The position numbers were made by a program, and so were the translations under genes. Of a stretch of 64,000 bases of DNA, positions 38,929 through 47,297 are shown piece by piece (the stretch's first letter is position 1; every line of letters begins with the position of its first letter). This DNA comes from Pseudoalteromonas luteoviolacea (GTDB lineage: Bacteria; Pseudomonadota; Gammaproteobacteria; Enterobacterales; Alteromonadaceae): positions 1-64,000 of the forward strand of contig NZ_JAKFZS010000020.1 in the NCBI RefSeq assembly GCF_021654285.1, read 5' to 3'. The notes beneath the pieces are model-generated. The model was not told where the DNA came from and searched no databases. It saw nothing but the letters and a program-made list of their open reading frames with translations.

Positions 38929-39153
38929 ATGTCTAAATTAAAATTAGTATTTTTTACCATGATCTTTATGTTCGCAGGTGCAGCCAGCGCTTGGACAATA
39001 ATACCCAGTGGTGTAGTAGACAATTGCGAATGGAGATTTGTACGTGCTTATCAAGCGCCTGGCGTCTCTATTTTCGTGTACCGCGCCGCAAGCAGCTGCC
39101 AATATCGAACTAAAATAATTGACTACCGAGTTAGAGAAAAACGTTACCACTAA
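38929..39153 (+). CDS. Small secreted protein with two cysteines, unknown
   Basis: A 74-residue product with a clear signal peptide ending in AGAASA (cut expected near residue 21). The mature peptide is about 53 residues, basic and aromatic, with two Cys (in DNCEW and SSCQY) that could form one disulfide. A GAGGAAAC sequence gives a good ribosome site before ATG 38929, and a strong terminator follows, so this is a real single-gene unit. No family is recognised. It lies next to a MacB-type exporter but faces the other way; being Sec-exported it does not obviously need that exporter. Confidence 0.65.
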   Translation: MSKLKLVFFTMIFMFAGAASAWTIIPSGVVDNCEWRFVRAYQAPGVSIFVYRAASSCQYRTKIIDYRVREKRYH

Positions 39154-39200
39154 TATGGTAAATGCGTAATTCGAAACTTCCTAATTATGCTTGTAACACC

Positions 39201-39224
39201 AAGGGAGCTAGCTCCCTTTTTTAA
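39201..39224 (+). terminator. Intrinsic terminator of small secreted protein gene
   Basis: The self-complementary AAGGGAGCTAGCTCCCTT is followed by TTTT. It lies about 48 bases after the small gene stop and before the convergent NTF2-like gene. Confidence 0.85.
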
Positions 39225-39257
39225 CACTGTCAGCATCAATCCACAACTTGTACTGAC

Positions 39258-39722
39258 TCACCCATGATGTCGTCGTATGTGTTTTATCAATCCATCACTA
39301 TTAAATTCTAGCGAGACAACATTGGTCTTTGTATATTCGACTTCATTGTCTAAATGTGCAGGCTTCACCTTACCTGACTCCGTCATTTTGATAAAAACAA
39401 CGTTAGCACCTGTCATGATATCAAGAATATCTATTTTACTGTGCACCACTTTATCTTTAAGCTTGGCAACCATGTCTTTTCGCAATTTTGCTTTATCCGT
39501 GTAGGTAAAGTTGTACTTCACGTGCTCATCCACAAATTCATCTGCCAATAACGCGATAAAGTTATCTATGTCTTGTACCGTTGTTGCGGGTTGTTGGCGA
39601 GCATTTTTGGCAGCCACAAAAGCATGCGCCCTCTCAACCATATCATTTGGGGTTAACTCCGTCTGTGCCGAGACAAAACTCGGTAAAGCGATGGATATAA
39701 AGGCAAGCGCGTATTTATTCAT
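39258..39722 (-). CDS. Exported NTF2-like protein
   Basis: A 154-residue protein with a signal peptide (cut near VSA-QT, residue 19-20). The mature part has the NTF2/SnoaL-like pattern: N-terminal helices, an LLADEFVDEHVKYNF segment, then strands with VVSLEFNSDGLIKHI near the end. Family members are enzymes or ligand-binding proteins of many kinds, so no specific role can be given. It follows the NAD(P)H oxidoreductase gene on the same strand by about 80 bases, with a hairpin between them. Confidence 0.75.
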   Translation of the reverse strand: MNKYALAFISIALPSFVSAQTELTPNDMVERAHAFVAAKNARQQPATTVQDIDNFIALLADEFVDEHVKYNFTYTDKAKLRKDMVAKLKDKVVHSKIDILDIMTGANVVFIKMTESGKVKPAHLDNEVEYTKTNVVSLEFNSDGLIKHIRRHHG

Positions 39723-39751
39723 GTTATTTCCTTATTATTATTTTATTTCAC

Positions 39752-39778
39752 CATCACGCTTGTTTAGTTAGCGTGATG
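39752..39778 (-). other. Stem-loop between oxidoreductase and NTF2-like genes
   Basis: CATCACGCT and AGCGTGATG form a nine-base inverted repeat with a nine-base loop. No T-run follows on the minus strand. It may be a weak terminator of the oxidoreductase gene or an operator for the next gene. Confidence 0.4.
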
Positions 39779-39803
39779 TGTGGTCATTAGACAGATTAGC
39801 TTA

Positions 39804-40421
39804 TTAATGCTTCAAAATGGTGTTCAAATGTGATTGGTAATCTTGCAATATCAACTGACGTGCTTTGTGGCTTTTTTGCTGTACACCATGGGCAATAAAC
39901 GGCGGCACTATTTTCCATCCCATAAAGCCAAATACGTCTTGGTATAATCCATCAATTTTGCCTTTATAATACGCCATTTCATCTTGATTGGCTGCTCCCC
40001 CAGTTGTGATTGAGTACATTACCTTTTTTGGCACTAATATGGCTCCTTGACCGTAGGCAAAACCTGAAGTTAATACACGGTCAATCCATCCTTTGAGAAT
40101 GGCAGGAAACGACCACCACCATAGTGGAAACTGAAGGATCAATAAATCACACGCAATTAGATTTTTCTGCTCCTGCTTAATTTGTTCGCAAAACGCCCCA
40201 TTGTCTAAAGCATATCGCTGAGCTTTGGCCAAGTTAAATCCCGAAGGCTCTGAGAACCCCATGACATCTTTGCTTCCCGCCACAGCATCAAATTGCTCAG
40301 CATATAGATTAGACTCAGTAACAATAGCGCCAAATTCATTAAGTGTTTGCTTAGCAACCTGATGCAGCGCACAGTTAAATGACTTCTCTTCAGGGTGAGC
40401 AACTATTAGATGAACGCGCAT
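39804..40421 (-). CDS. NAD(P)H quinone oxidoreductase-like flavoprotein
   Basis: A 205-residue flavodoxin-fold protein of the NQO1/KefF/MdaB group. It has the IVAHPEEKSFN FMN/FAD phosphate loop at residues 6-16, the LLILQFPLWWWSFPAILKGW segment near 95-114 and TTGG near 138, all standard for the family. It likely carries out two-electron reduction of quinones or nitro compounds using NAD(P)H in the cytoplasm. Whether it is part of any pathway here is unknown. Confidence 0.85.
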   Translation of the reverse strand: MRVHLIVAHPEEKSFNCALHQVAKQTLNEFGAIVTESNLYAEQFDAVAGSKDVMGFSEPSGFNLAKAQRYALDNGAFCEQIKQEQKNLIACDLLILQFPLWWWSFPAILKGWIDRVLTSGFAYGQGAILVPKKVMYSITTGGAANQDEMAYYKGKIDGLYQDVFGFMGWKIVPPFIAHGVQQKSHKARQLILQDYQSHLNTILKH

Positions 40422-40801
40422 CTTACTTCCTTGCTTTTCAGGTAATTAAAATTATTATTGACCAGTTCATGCTCGATAAGTTCAATTTAGGTACAATTAA
40501 CTATCTTCTCTTTTCACACCTAGATCATTTTTCACTAAAACGATGTCTTCACTTGTCTAAGTTGACTTTTTTTTAAAAAAATATGTATTTTTTTTGCATG
40601 TTATTTCTGCTATCCAAAACTCACTTAATGGTAAAAATTTAGCCTTTTAAAGCATTAACTTAGCTAAACTACAACAAGTTGATGAACGTAAAATCAGTAC
40701 TTCACAGAATAGAAAAGGCAATTCCCACACAACTTTTTCTTGATCTTCTGACGTGCCAAGCGCGTATTGCCGGAAAATTAACCACTCCAATGGAGATGAT
40801 C
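40422..40801. other. Divergent AT-rich region before fasciclin lipoprotein
   Basis: About 380 bases with long T- and A-runs (around 40565-40605). It holds promoters for the oxidoreductase (minus) and the lipoprotein (plus). The lipoprotein reading frame stays open back to 40679, but those 41 codons look unlike a signal peptide and are better read as untranslated leader. Confidence 0.45.
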
Positions 40802-42973
40802 GTGAAAGTACTTGCAAAACTGGCACTTGTTGCCATGGTGGGCGTACTGTCCGCCTGTTCAGATGATGACGACCCGGTCGTAATTACTCAACCTCACCAA
40901 CCTGAAAACTCAGTGTATGATGCAGCAAAAGCAGCTGGCTCATTTACCACCTTGGTCGCAGCACTCGACGCAACGGGTCTAAATGCAACACTTGATGACA
41001 CAAACAACAAATTTACAGTGTTTGCACCGACTGACGCAGCGTTTGAGCTACTCGGCACAGAAACGATAAACGGCTTGCTTGCCGACACCGACAAGCTCAG
41101 TAGTATTTTGACATATCATGTACTCGCCTCAGAAGTAAACGCCGAAACTGCGCTGGGGTTAGCAGGGCAAACAACAGCAACCGTCAATGGCGCCAAATTA
41201 GCCTTATCCCTGTCAGGTGAAAACCTATTGATTAACACCGCGACTGTCACTCAAACAGATATCCAAACAGACAACGGTATTATTCATGTCATTGATGCGG
41301 TATTAATGCCGCCGACTGGCACCACATCAACGCAAAACTTAGCCGAAGTTGCAACCGCTGCGGGAAACTTCACAACGTTATTGAAGGCAGTAGAAACAGC
41401 AGGTTTGACAAGCGCCCTCACAGGCTCTGATCCGCTAACTGTTTTTGCCCCAACAGATGCCGCATTTGCAGCACTTGGCACAAAAACAATTAATACCTTG
41501 CTGGCTAATCCCGAGGTATTAGGCGACATCCTCAAGCAGCACATTGTTGCAGGCAGTGTCGACTCCATCACTGCGATGTCACTTAATGGCAAAAACGCAT
41601 CGACCTTGCTGAATAACCAACAAAGCGTGTCTATTGACGCAGCATCAGACATGTTGAAATTTGCAGGCATTACGGTCACTCAAACGGATATTCCGGCTTC
41701 TAACGGTATTATCCACGTAATCGATGCTGTCGTGGTCGGCAGCGTGGCGGTGCCTGAGTCACTGGGTTTGATCCCCGAAGTTGCCACTGCGGCGGGTTCT
41801 TTTAATACGTTAGTCAGCTTACTTGGCGCAACGGAACTTGACCAAGTGTTGTCAGATCCAACCGTTAAGTTCACTGTATTTGCACCGACCGATGCTGCGT
41901 TCGCGGCGCTCGGACAGGAAACTTTAGATGCGCTTGGAGCTAACACAGAGATGTTAAAAGACATTCTGTTGTACCATGTTGTATCTGGGCAAAGCTTTAT
42001 GTCAGATGCAGCATCCGCCATCGCTTCGTCAGAGTCTAATATGGTCACAATGGCTAACAGTGATATGGCTGCATTAAGTACCGTAGATAGCAAATTATTT
42101 ATTGATGATGCGGTCATTAGAACTGCAAATGTGCAAGCCGACAACGGGGTTATCCACGTGCTTGATAAAGTGATCATGCCGCCTGCTGATAAAGTTGCTT
42201 CCGAAAAAACCATTGCAGAAGTCGCAGGTGAAACTAACGATCTCTCTACGCTGGTGCAAGCTTTAACTACAGCAAACCTTGTGGACACGTTATCAAACAA
42301 AGAAGCGACATTTACAGTGTTTGCGCCGACTAATCGTGCATTTCAAAAGATCCCAGCTGACACACTCAATGCATTGTTAGCCGACACCGCTGGGTTAACA
42401 CAAGTGCTGACACAACATGTGTTGAACTTAGAAGCGCCAGCTATGACAGCGCTCAAGCTCAACGGCAAAAAAGTGGAAACACTTGCAGCAAATATGCTAG
42501 ATATTCGCGTTGTTGATTTTGCAGGAACCAACAACGGCGAAAACGACGCAGTCGCATACGATTCGAGCAAGCAAATACTGGTCGCTGGTAATGGCAGTGA
42601 AAAAGCAGGCTTTACACTCTACACATTTGACAATGATCTCACTTTTGCACAAAGCCAGTGTAACGATGCATGTGCAACAGCTTGGCCGCCGGTGATTGCA
42701 ACGCAAGCGCAAATTGAAAATATTCCAGGACTGTCTTTAATCGCTCGTCAAGACAATATGATGCAGGTTGCGTATTTAGGGCGTCCTTTATATTTATACG
42801 CCGCGGATACTGCTGCAGGAGATATGATGGGCAGTAGCATAGACAATTGGTCACACGTCATGCTACCCACGTCAGGTCTGCAAATCGAAGGCAGCAATGT
42901 GATACAAAAAGACATTTATACAGCCAACGGTGTTGTGCACTTAATAGACACCGTGATAACTGCCGTCGATTAA
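40802..42973 (+). CDS. Outer-membrane lipoprotein with four fasciclin domains and a nested COG4315-like domain
   Basis: I place the start at GTG 40802, six bases after a GGAG. This gives a compact lipoprotein signal (MKVLAKLALVAMVGVLSAC, Cys19, Ser at +2). Four FAS1 domains follow, each with the TVFAPTDAAF-type H1 motif and a NGxIHVIDAV-type H2 motif. In the fourth domain the H1 part (near product residue 510) and the H2 part (last 30 residues) are split by about 150 residues. That insert matches the COG4315 secreted-repeat family (AWPPV, a LYLYAAD segment, and two Cys in QCNDAC). FAS1 domains serve in adhesion or matrix binding at the cell surface. An adhesion role is inferred. Confidence 0.88.
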   Translation: MKVLAKLALVAMVGVLSACSDDDDPVVITQPHQPENSVYDAAKAAGSFTTLVAALDATGLNATLDDTNNKFTVFAPTDAAFELLGTETINGLLADTDKLSSILTYHVLASEVNAETALGLAGQTTATVNGAKLALSLSGENLLINTATVTQTDIQTDNGIIHVIDAVLMPPTGTTSTQNLAEVATAAGNFTTLLKAVETAGLTSALTGSDPLTVFAPTDAAFAALGTKTINTLLANPEVLGDILKQHIVAGSVDSITAMSLNGKNASTLLNNQQSVSIDAASDMLKFAGITVTQTDIPASNGIIHVIDAVVVGSVAVPESLGLIPEVATAAGSFNTLVSLLGATELDQVLSDPTVKFTVFAPTDAAFAALGQETLDALGANTEMLKDILLYHVVSGQSFMSDAASAIASSESNMVTMANSDMAALSTVDSKLFIDDAVIRTANVQADNGVIHVLDKVIMPPADKVASEKTIAEVAGETNDLSTLVQALTTANLVDTLSNKEATFTVFAPTNRAFQKIPADTLNALLADTAGLTQVLTQHVLNLEAPAMTALKLNGKKVETLAANMLDIRVVDFAGTNNGENDAVAYDSSKQILVAGNGSEKAGFTLYTFDNDLTFAQSQCNDACATAWPPVIATQAQIENIPGLSLIARQDNMMQVAYLGRPLYLYAADTAAGDMMGSSIDNWSHVMLPTSGLQIEGSNVIQKDIYTANGVVHLIDTVITAVD

Positions 42974-42991
42974 CTTCCCTTCCTTTGACCT

Positions 42992-43027
42992 AGGTATGGC
43001 TGTCTATTCGACATGCCATACCTTTTT
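42992..43027 (+). terminator. Intrinsic terminator of fasciclin lipoprotein gene
   Basis: AGGTATGGCTGTC pairs with GACA-T-GCCATACCT around a five-base loop, followed by TTTT. It lies between the lipoprotein gene and the convergent ROK kinase gene. Confidence 0.85.
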
Positions 43028-43036
43028 AGTTGATAT

Positions 43037-43912
43037 TCAAGCGTGTTCAAACAGCGACGTTGATACACGATACTTTTGCTCAAACAGTGCAAAAGCGCCA
43101 AGCAAGGGCGCATAAGGCAATTGGCTAATACGAATATTCAGCTGCTTGCACTGCTCATATTGAGTAAATGTAGACAGCATGGATTCACCAAATAAATCAT
43201 AAGACTGTGTCACAGAGCCTCCCATAACGATAACATCCGGATCATAAGCAAGCTGCATATGGGCAAAGGCTATCCCCAAGTGTGTGCCCAACTGCTCAAA
43301 TAGCTTAAGTGAAGCCGTATTACCGGCTTTTGCTGATAAATACTCTAACTCCCCATCGGTACCGCGCTGTTTAAAAAATTGGCCACTACAATAATCTTCT
43401 ATGGTTTTATCCAGATAAGGTGCGCTGCCAAACTCACCAGCCAAGCCATATCGACCGGTATAAAGCTGCTCATCTATCACCACACCTGCACCGAGCCCTG
43501 TCCCCAAGCAAACACCTAATATGTTTTTACAGGGGGAATTTACTCTACCGTGCTCACCGTAGCGGTATTCACCATACGTAAAGCAATTCACGTCATTGTG
43601 AACCAACACAGGCACATTGAAACGCCGACTTAATATTTCTGACAATTGCACATCACGCCACGCTGGAATATTTGTGACTTCAAACACTTCACCGGTGTCA
43701 CTGTTCACGACCCCTGGAATCCCAATAGCAATACCAACACATTCATCCGTTATCGTTTTTTTGACTAATTCAATGACATAATCTGTTACTGCTTGTTTTG
43801 TGCCAGATGCAGGCACGGGGTAACGTTTCACATGAGCAATTCGACCTTGCTTAGCAAGGCCGCACAAAGCTTTAGTGCCCCCTAAATCAATACATACAAC
43901 CATCCCTGACAT
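43037..43912 (-). CDS. ROK-family sugar kinase
   Basis: A 291-residue ROK kinase: DLGGTKALCG phosphate loop near residue 8, catalytic-type HNDVN near 100, and the CLGTGLGAGVVI segment near 133. The Cys-rich zinc motif (CxCGxxGC) common in ROK glucokinases is absent; after GLAGEFG the chain reads only DYCSGQ. This places it in a zinc-less subgroup, so the sugar cannot be named. An AGGAA eight bases before ATG 43912 supports the start. It follows a sugar permease gene by two bases, so the two likely import and phosphorylate the same sugar. Confidence 0.9.
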   Translation of the reverse strand: MSGMVVCIDLGGTKALCGLAKQGRIAHVKRYPVPASGTKQAVTDYVIELVKKTITDECVGIAIGIPGVVNSDTGEVFEVTNIPAWRDVQLSEILSRRFNVPVLVHNDVNCFTYGEYRYGEHGRVNSPCKNILGVCLGTGLGAGVVIDEQLYTGRYGLAGEFGSAPYLDKTIEDYCSGQFFKQRGTDGELEYLSAKAGNTASLKLFEQLGTHLGIAFAHMQLAYDPDVIVMGGSVTQSYDLFGESMLSTFTQYEQCKQLNIRISQLPYAPLLGAFALFEQKYRVSTSLFEHA

Positions 43913-43914
43913 CT

Positions 43915-45168
43915 TTATGCTTCCTGCTCTGGTGATCTTTTCGCGAATAATTTAATTGTGTGATTATTGACAATAGGCTTTGACGTGTAGGCCACATGCA
44001 GCATATAGCCCAGTGGAACAAATAACAGCAAAAGAGACAACTGCAACGATCCAGATACTTGTGCCAGAGCACCAATCAAGGGCGAGATTATTGCCCCCCC
44101 CACAATACCTGTGCACAAAATACCCGCAATGGCACCATGCCCGTGAGTAAATGAATTAAGCGCGAGCGAAAAAATCGCTGACCACATTATCGATAAAAAG
44201 AAGCCTGCAGCAGGGAATGCCAATAATGCAATCTCTACAGAGCCAAATATAGCAGCCACCAAACTGATACCCGCTCCGATGCAAAACCACGCAAGTACTT
44301 TGCGTACATCAAACAGCTTCATTAAAATCAAACCCGCCGCGCAGCCCACAGTCAACATCAGCCAAAATTCACTGACAATACCGGCACCGATTTGCTTTGC
44401 ATCCAGCCCATGGACCTGTTCTAAAAAGAGCGATGTAGTATTTGCGATCCCTTGCTCAAGAGCAACATAAGCGGCAATCGCAAAGAAAAACTTAATCACC
44501 ACTTTATTTTTGAACAGTGCCAAACTCTCTTTTAGTGTGTAAGCTTGCGACTTTTTTTGTTCATCATTGCCACCTACAAAGCGCGTCACAGCCCCCCAAA
44601 TCATCATGACAATACACACAGCAGCAAACAACCAGTACATACTTAACCAACTCATTTGCGCTGGCACCAGTGTATTTAAAACATTTCCAGACTGCTGCGA
44701 CATATCTGCTAAGTTAACGTAGACAATAGGGGATAAGGTCGCACCAGCACCAAACAGTAGCTGGGCAACAATAGATAACACTGCGAAATGCTCACTCCCG
44801 CCTGCTTTTCTTAGCAGTGGATTAATGGCCACTTGCAAAAACGCCATGGCACTGCCAATTAAGAACAAGGCGACCATCGCAAACACGAAACTAGGTAAGA
44901 GTGCAAATAGCAAGGAGCCAATGGCTGCAAGCGCAAAAGCCAGTGTCATTACAAACTTTTCACTGAGACGCTGCGCTAATAACCCAGCAGGAATTGACAT
45001 CACACCATACGCAGCAAAAAAAGCAAATGGAAAAAACCCTGCCAGCGCTATGCCGATATCAAAGCTTTTAATCAATTCCGGAAAGATGGGACCAAGAATA
45101 TTAGTGATAAAAGAGATCGTAAAGAACGTCGCAAGAATCACGAAAACTGCTGGCAAATTCTTATTCAT
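43915..45168 (-). CDS. MFS sugar permease, FucP type
   Basis: A 417-residue permease with about twelve membrane spans. The N-terminal FFPFAFFAAYGVMSIPAG segment near residue 47 and the FLQVAINPLLRKAGG segment near 110 are typical of the FucP/glucose-galactose permease branch of the major facilitator superfamily. It should import a hexose or deoxyhexose with protons. It forms an operon with the ROK kinase. An AAGG seven bases before the ATG gives the start, and a structured leader precedes it. Confidence 0.9.
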   Translation of the reverse strand: MNKNLPAVFVILATFFTISFITNILGPIFPELIKSFDIGIALAGFFPFAFFAAYGVMSIPAGLLAQRLSEKFVMTLAFALAAIGSLLFALLPSFVFAMVALFLIGSAMAFLQVAINPLLRKAGGSEHFAVLSIVAQLLFGAGATLSPIVYVNLADMSQQSGNVLNTLVPAQMSWLSMYWLFAAVCIVMMIWGAVTRFVGGNDEQKKSQAYTLKESLALFKNKVVIKFFFAIAAYVALEQGIANTTSLFLEQVHGLDAKQIGAGIVSEFWLMLTVGCAAGLILMKLFDVRKVLAWFCIGAGISLVAAIFGSVEIALLAFPAAGFFLSIMWSAIFSLALNSFTHGHGAIAGILCTGIVGGAIISPLIGALAQVSGSLQLSLLLLFVPLGYMLHVAYTSKPIVNNHTIKLFAKRSPEQEA

Positions 45169-45183
45169 TAAGTGTACCTTATT

Positions 45184-45259
45184 TAATAAAAAGGTGATGG
45201 CAAAAATAGGATCTGTTCGTTGGCAGACAAATGATCCAAGGGGAATCCGCCATCACCTT
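45184..45259 (-). promoter_or_regulatory. Structured leader (possible attenuator) of the permease-kinase operon
   Basis: On the minus strand, AAGGTGATGGC (45259-45249) pairs with GCCATCACCTT (45201-45191), eleven perfect base pairs, around a 47-base loop that has its own GGATC/GATCC stem. The right arm runs straight into TTTTTATT, so the element looks like a terminator placed only about 16 bases before the permease start. It could be an attenuator, a ligand- or protein-controlled switch, or a terminator of an upstream transcript. Confidence 0.55.
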
Positions 45260-45599
45260 AACTCGTCAAATAAGGTTAGTTTGCCGCCAAATAGACGCAT
45301 ATTGCGGCACTTTTCAAACCTTTATCAATACAATTCAAGCTCACCGAGAAAATATAAATAATTTATACCTAAAGAACCCAATCAAGGAACAATTCAGTCT
45401 ATTCTGAACGGCTATGAGTAAAAGGTTTGATTTCAATAATGATTTAGTTATGTTTATTAGTATAGCGGCTGAAATTACAACCTGTGCCAGTTAAACTAGG
45501 CACCAAGCCACTCAGAAATTGGAAGTTGATTTAATTTAAACTTACTTTAAGTAAAAACGATAGAATCAAATAACCTGTTTCCAGACTATCGACATGATA
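45260..45599. other. Intergenic region upstream of the permease operon
   Basis: About 340 AT-rich bases with no convincing gene. It lies between the end of the halogenase operon and the permease leader and must contain the permease promoter. No promoter boxes could be assigned with confidence. Confidence 0.4.
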
Positions 45600-45633
45600 A
45601 TGAAAAATGGTATAGCCCTGAATAAGGGCTATA
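45600..45633 (-). terminator. Terminator of the halogenase operon
   Basis: On the minus strand TATAGCCCT and AGGGCTATA form a nine-base stem with a five-base loop, followed after CCA by TTTTT. The stem starts within the stop region of the acyl-CoA dehydrogenase gene, so this gene is the last of its operon. Confidence 0.8.
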
Positions 45634-46810
45634 GGTTCATATCTGGATTGTTTTCCAGTGCTTGCGCTATTAGGTCGTTCATAGCCTCATTGGCACCTGC
45701 GGCGATTTTCACAACATGACTATCGCGTACAAAGCGCGCAAAAATATGTGAGTCTACATACCCTTGCGCACCATGAAATTGTGCACATTGCGTCACAATT
45801 TCTTGATGCAACTCCGTCGCGGCCACTTTCAACATTGCAATTTCTTTCATCGGCATTTTGCCCTGCTCAAAAGACCATGCACAGTGATATGCCAATTGCT
45901 CAATTGATGCCTGCTGAGTGCTCAATTGTGCCATAGCATGCCTGACCACTTGATACTTGCTCACCGAAGCTCCGCCAAGTTGTCGGGACTTTAAATGGTG
46001 CCAAGTTTGCTCAAGGCAGCAGCGGTTTGCCGCTAAAGCCATCACACCAGCACTGAGTCTTTCAAGCTGCATGCCTTTGACTATCAATTGAAACCCCTGT
46101 CCAACTTTGCCAATCACGTGCGACTTGGGCACAAATACCTGCTCTAGCTTCAACTCGGCTACATCCGCACTGTGCCAGCCCAAACAGTTTAAAGGGGTTC
46201 GATGCACACCAGGTGCATGTGCATCAACAACAAACAAAGAAAGACCCGTTGCACCAAAGCGACTTTGAGTTGCTTCAGACGTTCTCGCTAACACCACAAA
46301 AAAATCACATTCAGTGCCATTGGCAACAAATTGCTTATGCCCGCTCAACACAAAGCCATCTGCTTGCGCTTGGGCGCTTAATTTTAACGCATTGAGATCT
46401 GTGCCTGCATCAGGCTCAGTCAGCGCTAAAGCCGCCACTTTATCCCCTCGAATAGCGCTGTGAAGATACATTTCTCGGGTATGAACATCTGCCAGTTTCG
46501 TCAAATAGGGTAACGTCATATGACTGTGCACAGCAATTGCAGTTCTAAGGCCTGCACTGCCCAATCGGCCAAGTTCCTCGAGAAATATCATCCCATGAAA
46601 GATATCCCAACTAGCTTCTTGAGACTCACTTTTCGAGTCCATCGCAATACCGAGCCACCCAGTTTGCCCAAGTGCTTGCCAAAAGGCTCTATCGACCTTG
46701 CGTTCTGACTCCCAGCGCTCGATGTTGGGCACTGCATGTTGGTGTAAAAATTTCCGCACTTCTGTGCGGAAATTTTTATGAGACTGATTAAAATAAATGC
46801 CATCAGACAT
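45629..46810 (-). CDS. Acyl-CoA dehydrogenase-like flavoprotein (KtzA-like role proposed)
   Basis: A 393-residue acyl-CoA dehydrogenase with the family FAD and substrate segments (LTEPDAGTDLNALKLSA near 130-146). The usual catalytic Glu in the C-terminal YEGT motif is missing; the chain reads AAGANEA there. Glu250 in GMQLERL sits where isovaleryl-CoA dehydrogenase has its alternative base, so an alpha-proton can still be taken. In the kutzneride pathway the flavoprotein KtzA, of this family, uses such a carbanion on a gamma-chloro isoleucyl carrier thioester to close a cyclopropane ring. Here the gene is one base from a deacylase gene and co-operonic with a halogenase, carrier protein and adenylation domain. 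Alternative role: alpha,beta-desaturation of the carrier-bound amino acid. Confidence 0.88.
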   Translation of the reverse strand: MSDGIYFNQSHKNFRTEVRKFLHQHAVPNIERWESERKVDRAFWQALGQTGWLGIAMDSKSESQEASWDIFHGMIFLEELGRLGSAGLRTAIAVHSHMTLPYLTKLADVHTREMYLHSAIRGDKVAALALTEPDAGTDLNALKLSAQAQADGFVLSGHKQFVANGTECDFFVVLARTSEATQSRFGATGLSLFVVDAHAPGVHRTPLNCLGWHSADVAELKLEQVFVPKSHVIGKVGQGFQLIVKGMQLERLSAGVMALAANRCCLEQTWHHLKSRQLGGASVSKYQVVRHAMAQLSTQQASIEQLAYHCAWSFEQGKMPMKEIAMLKVAATELHQEIVTQCAQFHGAQGYVDSHIFARFVRDSHVVKIAAGANEAMNDLIAQALENNPDMNL

Positions 46811-46811
46811 A

Positions 46812-47285
46812 CTATTTCACCTGCACAACTTGCCCATTAGTCAGCTCAGGTAACTTACTTGCTGGTAGTGAAAAAACTGCATGAGGCGTACCCGCAGCAG
46901 CCCATACGGTCTCGTATTCAAGCAAGTCTTCATCAATAAAAGTAATCGGCGTCTCCAAATGACCTAAAGGCGGAATGCCACCAATCGCAAACCCTGTCAC
47001 TTCACGTGTAAAATCTGCATCCGCTTTACTTAACTTTTCACCTAAATGCTTTGCCACTAGTTTTTCTTTTACTCGGTTTTTTCCGCTAACCAGTAGTAAA
47101 ATTGGCTTACAGCTCTCTTTGCCTTTAAAAATAAGCGATTTCACGATTTGCCCTAGTTCACACCCAATCGTGTTTGCCGAGTCTTCTGCTGTGCGCGTAC
47201 TTCCCGGTAATTCAACCACAGAAAACTCACAACCCGCAGCGACTATGGCATCTTGAACGCGTTGCGCACTTTTGCTTAAATTCAT
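46812..47285 (-). CDS. YbaK/EbsC-family aminoacyl-tRNA deacylase
   Basis: A 157-residue YbaK-type protein with Lys49 in the IVKSLIFK segment and the glycine loop VTGFAIGGIPPLGH near residue 95, both typical of the family. Members remove wrongly attached amino acids from tRNA, often from tRNA-Pro. In this operon, between an adenylation domain and a cyclopropane- or alkene-forming flavoprotein, it may clear tRNA mischarged with the unusual amino acid made by the cluster. That would be self-protection. This role is an inference from context; the family also has housekeeping members. Gaps to neighbours are 12 bases upstream and one base downstream. Confidence 0.9.
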   Translation of the reverse strand: MNLSKSAQRVQDAIVAAGCEFSVVELPGSTRTAEDSANTIGCELGQIVKSLIFKGKESCKPILLLVSGKNRVKEKLVAKHLGEKLSKADADFTREVTGFAIGGIPPLGHLETPITFIDEDLLEYETVWAAAGTPHAVFSLPASKLPELTNGQVVQVK

Positions 47286-47297
47286 TGTCTTTCCTTA

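Noticed and set aside
40679..40801. A 41-residue N-terminal extension of the fasciclin lipoprotein
   Set aside because: The extension would bury the lipoprotein signal peptide. A GTG at 40802 with a GGAG at the right distance gives a normal lipobox signal.
41284..42300. Long minus-strand open frames under the fasciclin lipoprotein
   Set aside because: They mirror the repeated Ala/Asp/Thr-rich FAS1 coding sequence and carry no recognisable domain.
40900..42300. Possible tandem DNA repeat array
   Set aside because: The repeats are at protein level (four FAS1 domains) and the DNA copies are too diverged to count as a repeat array.
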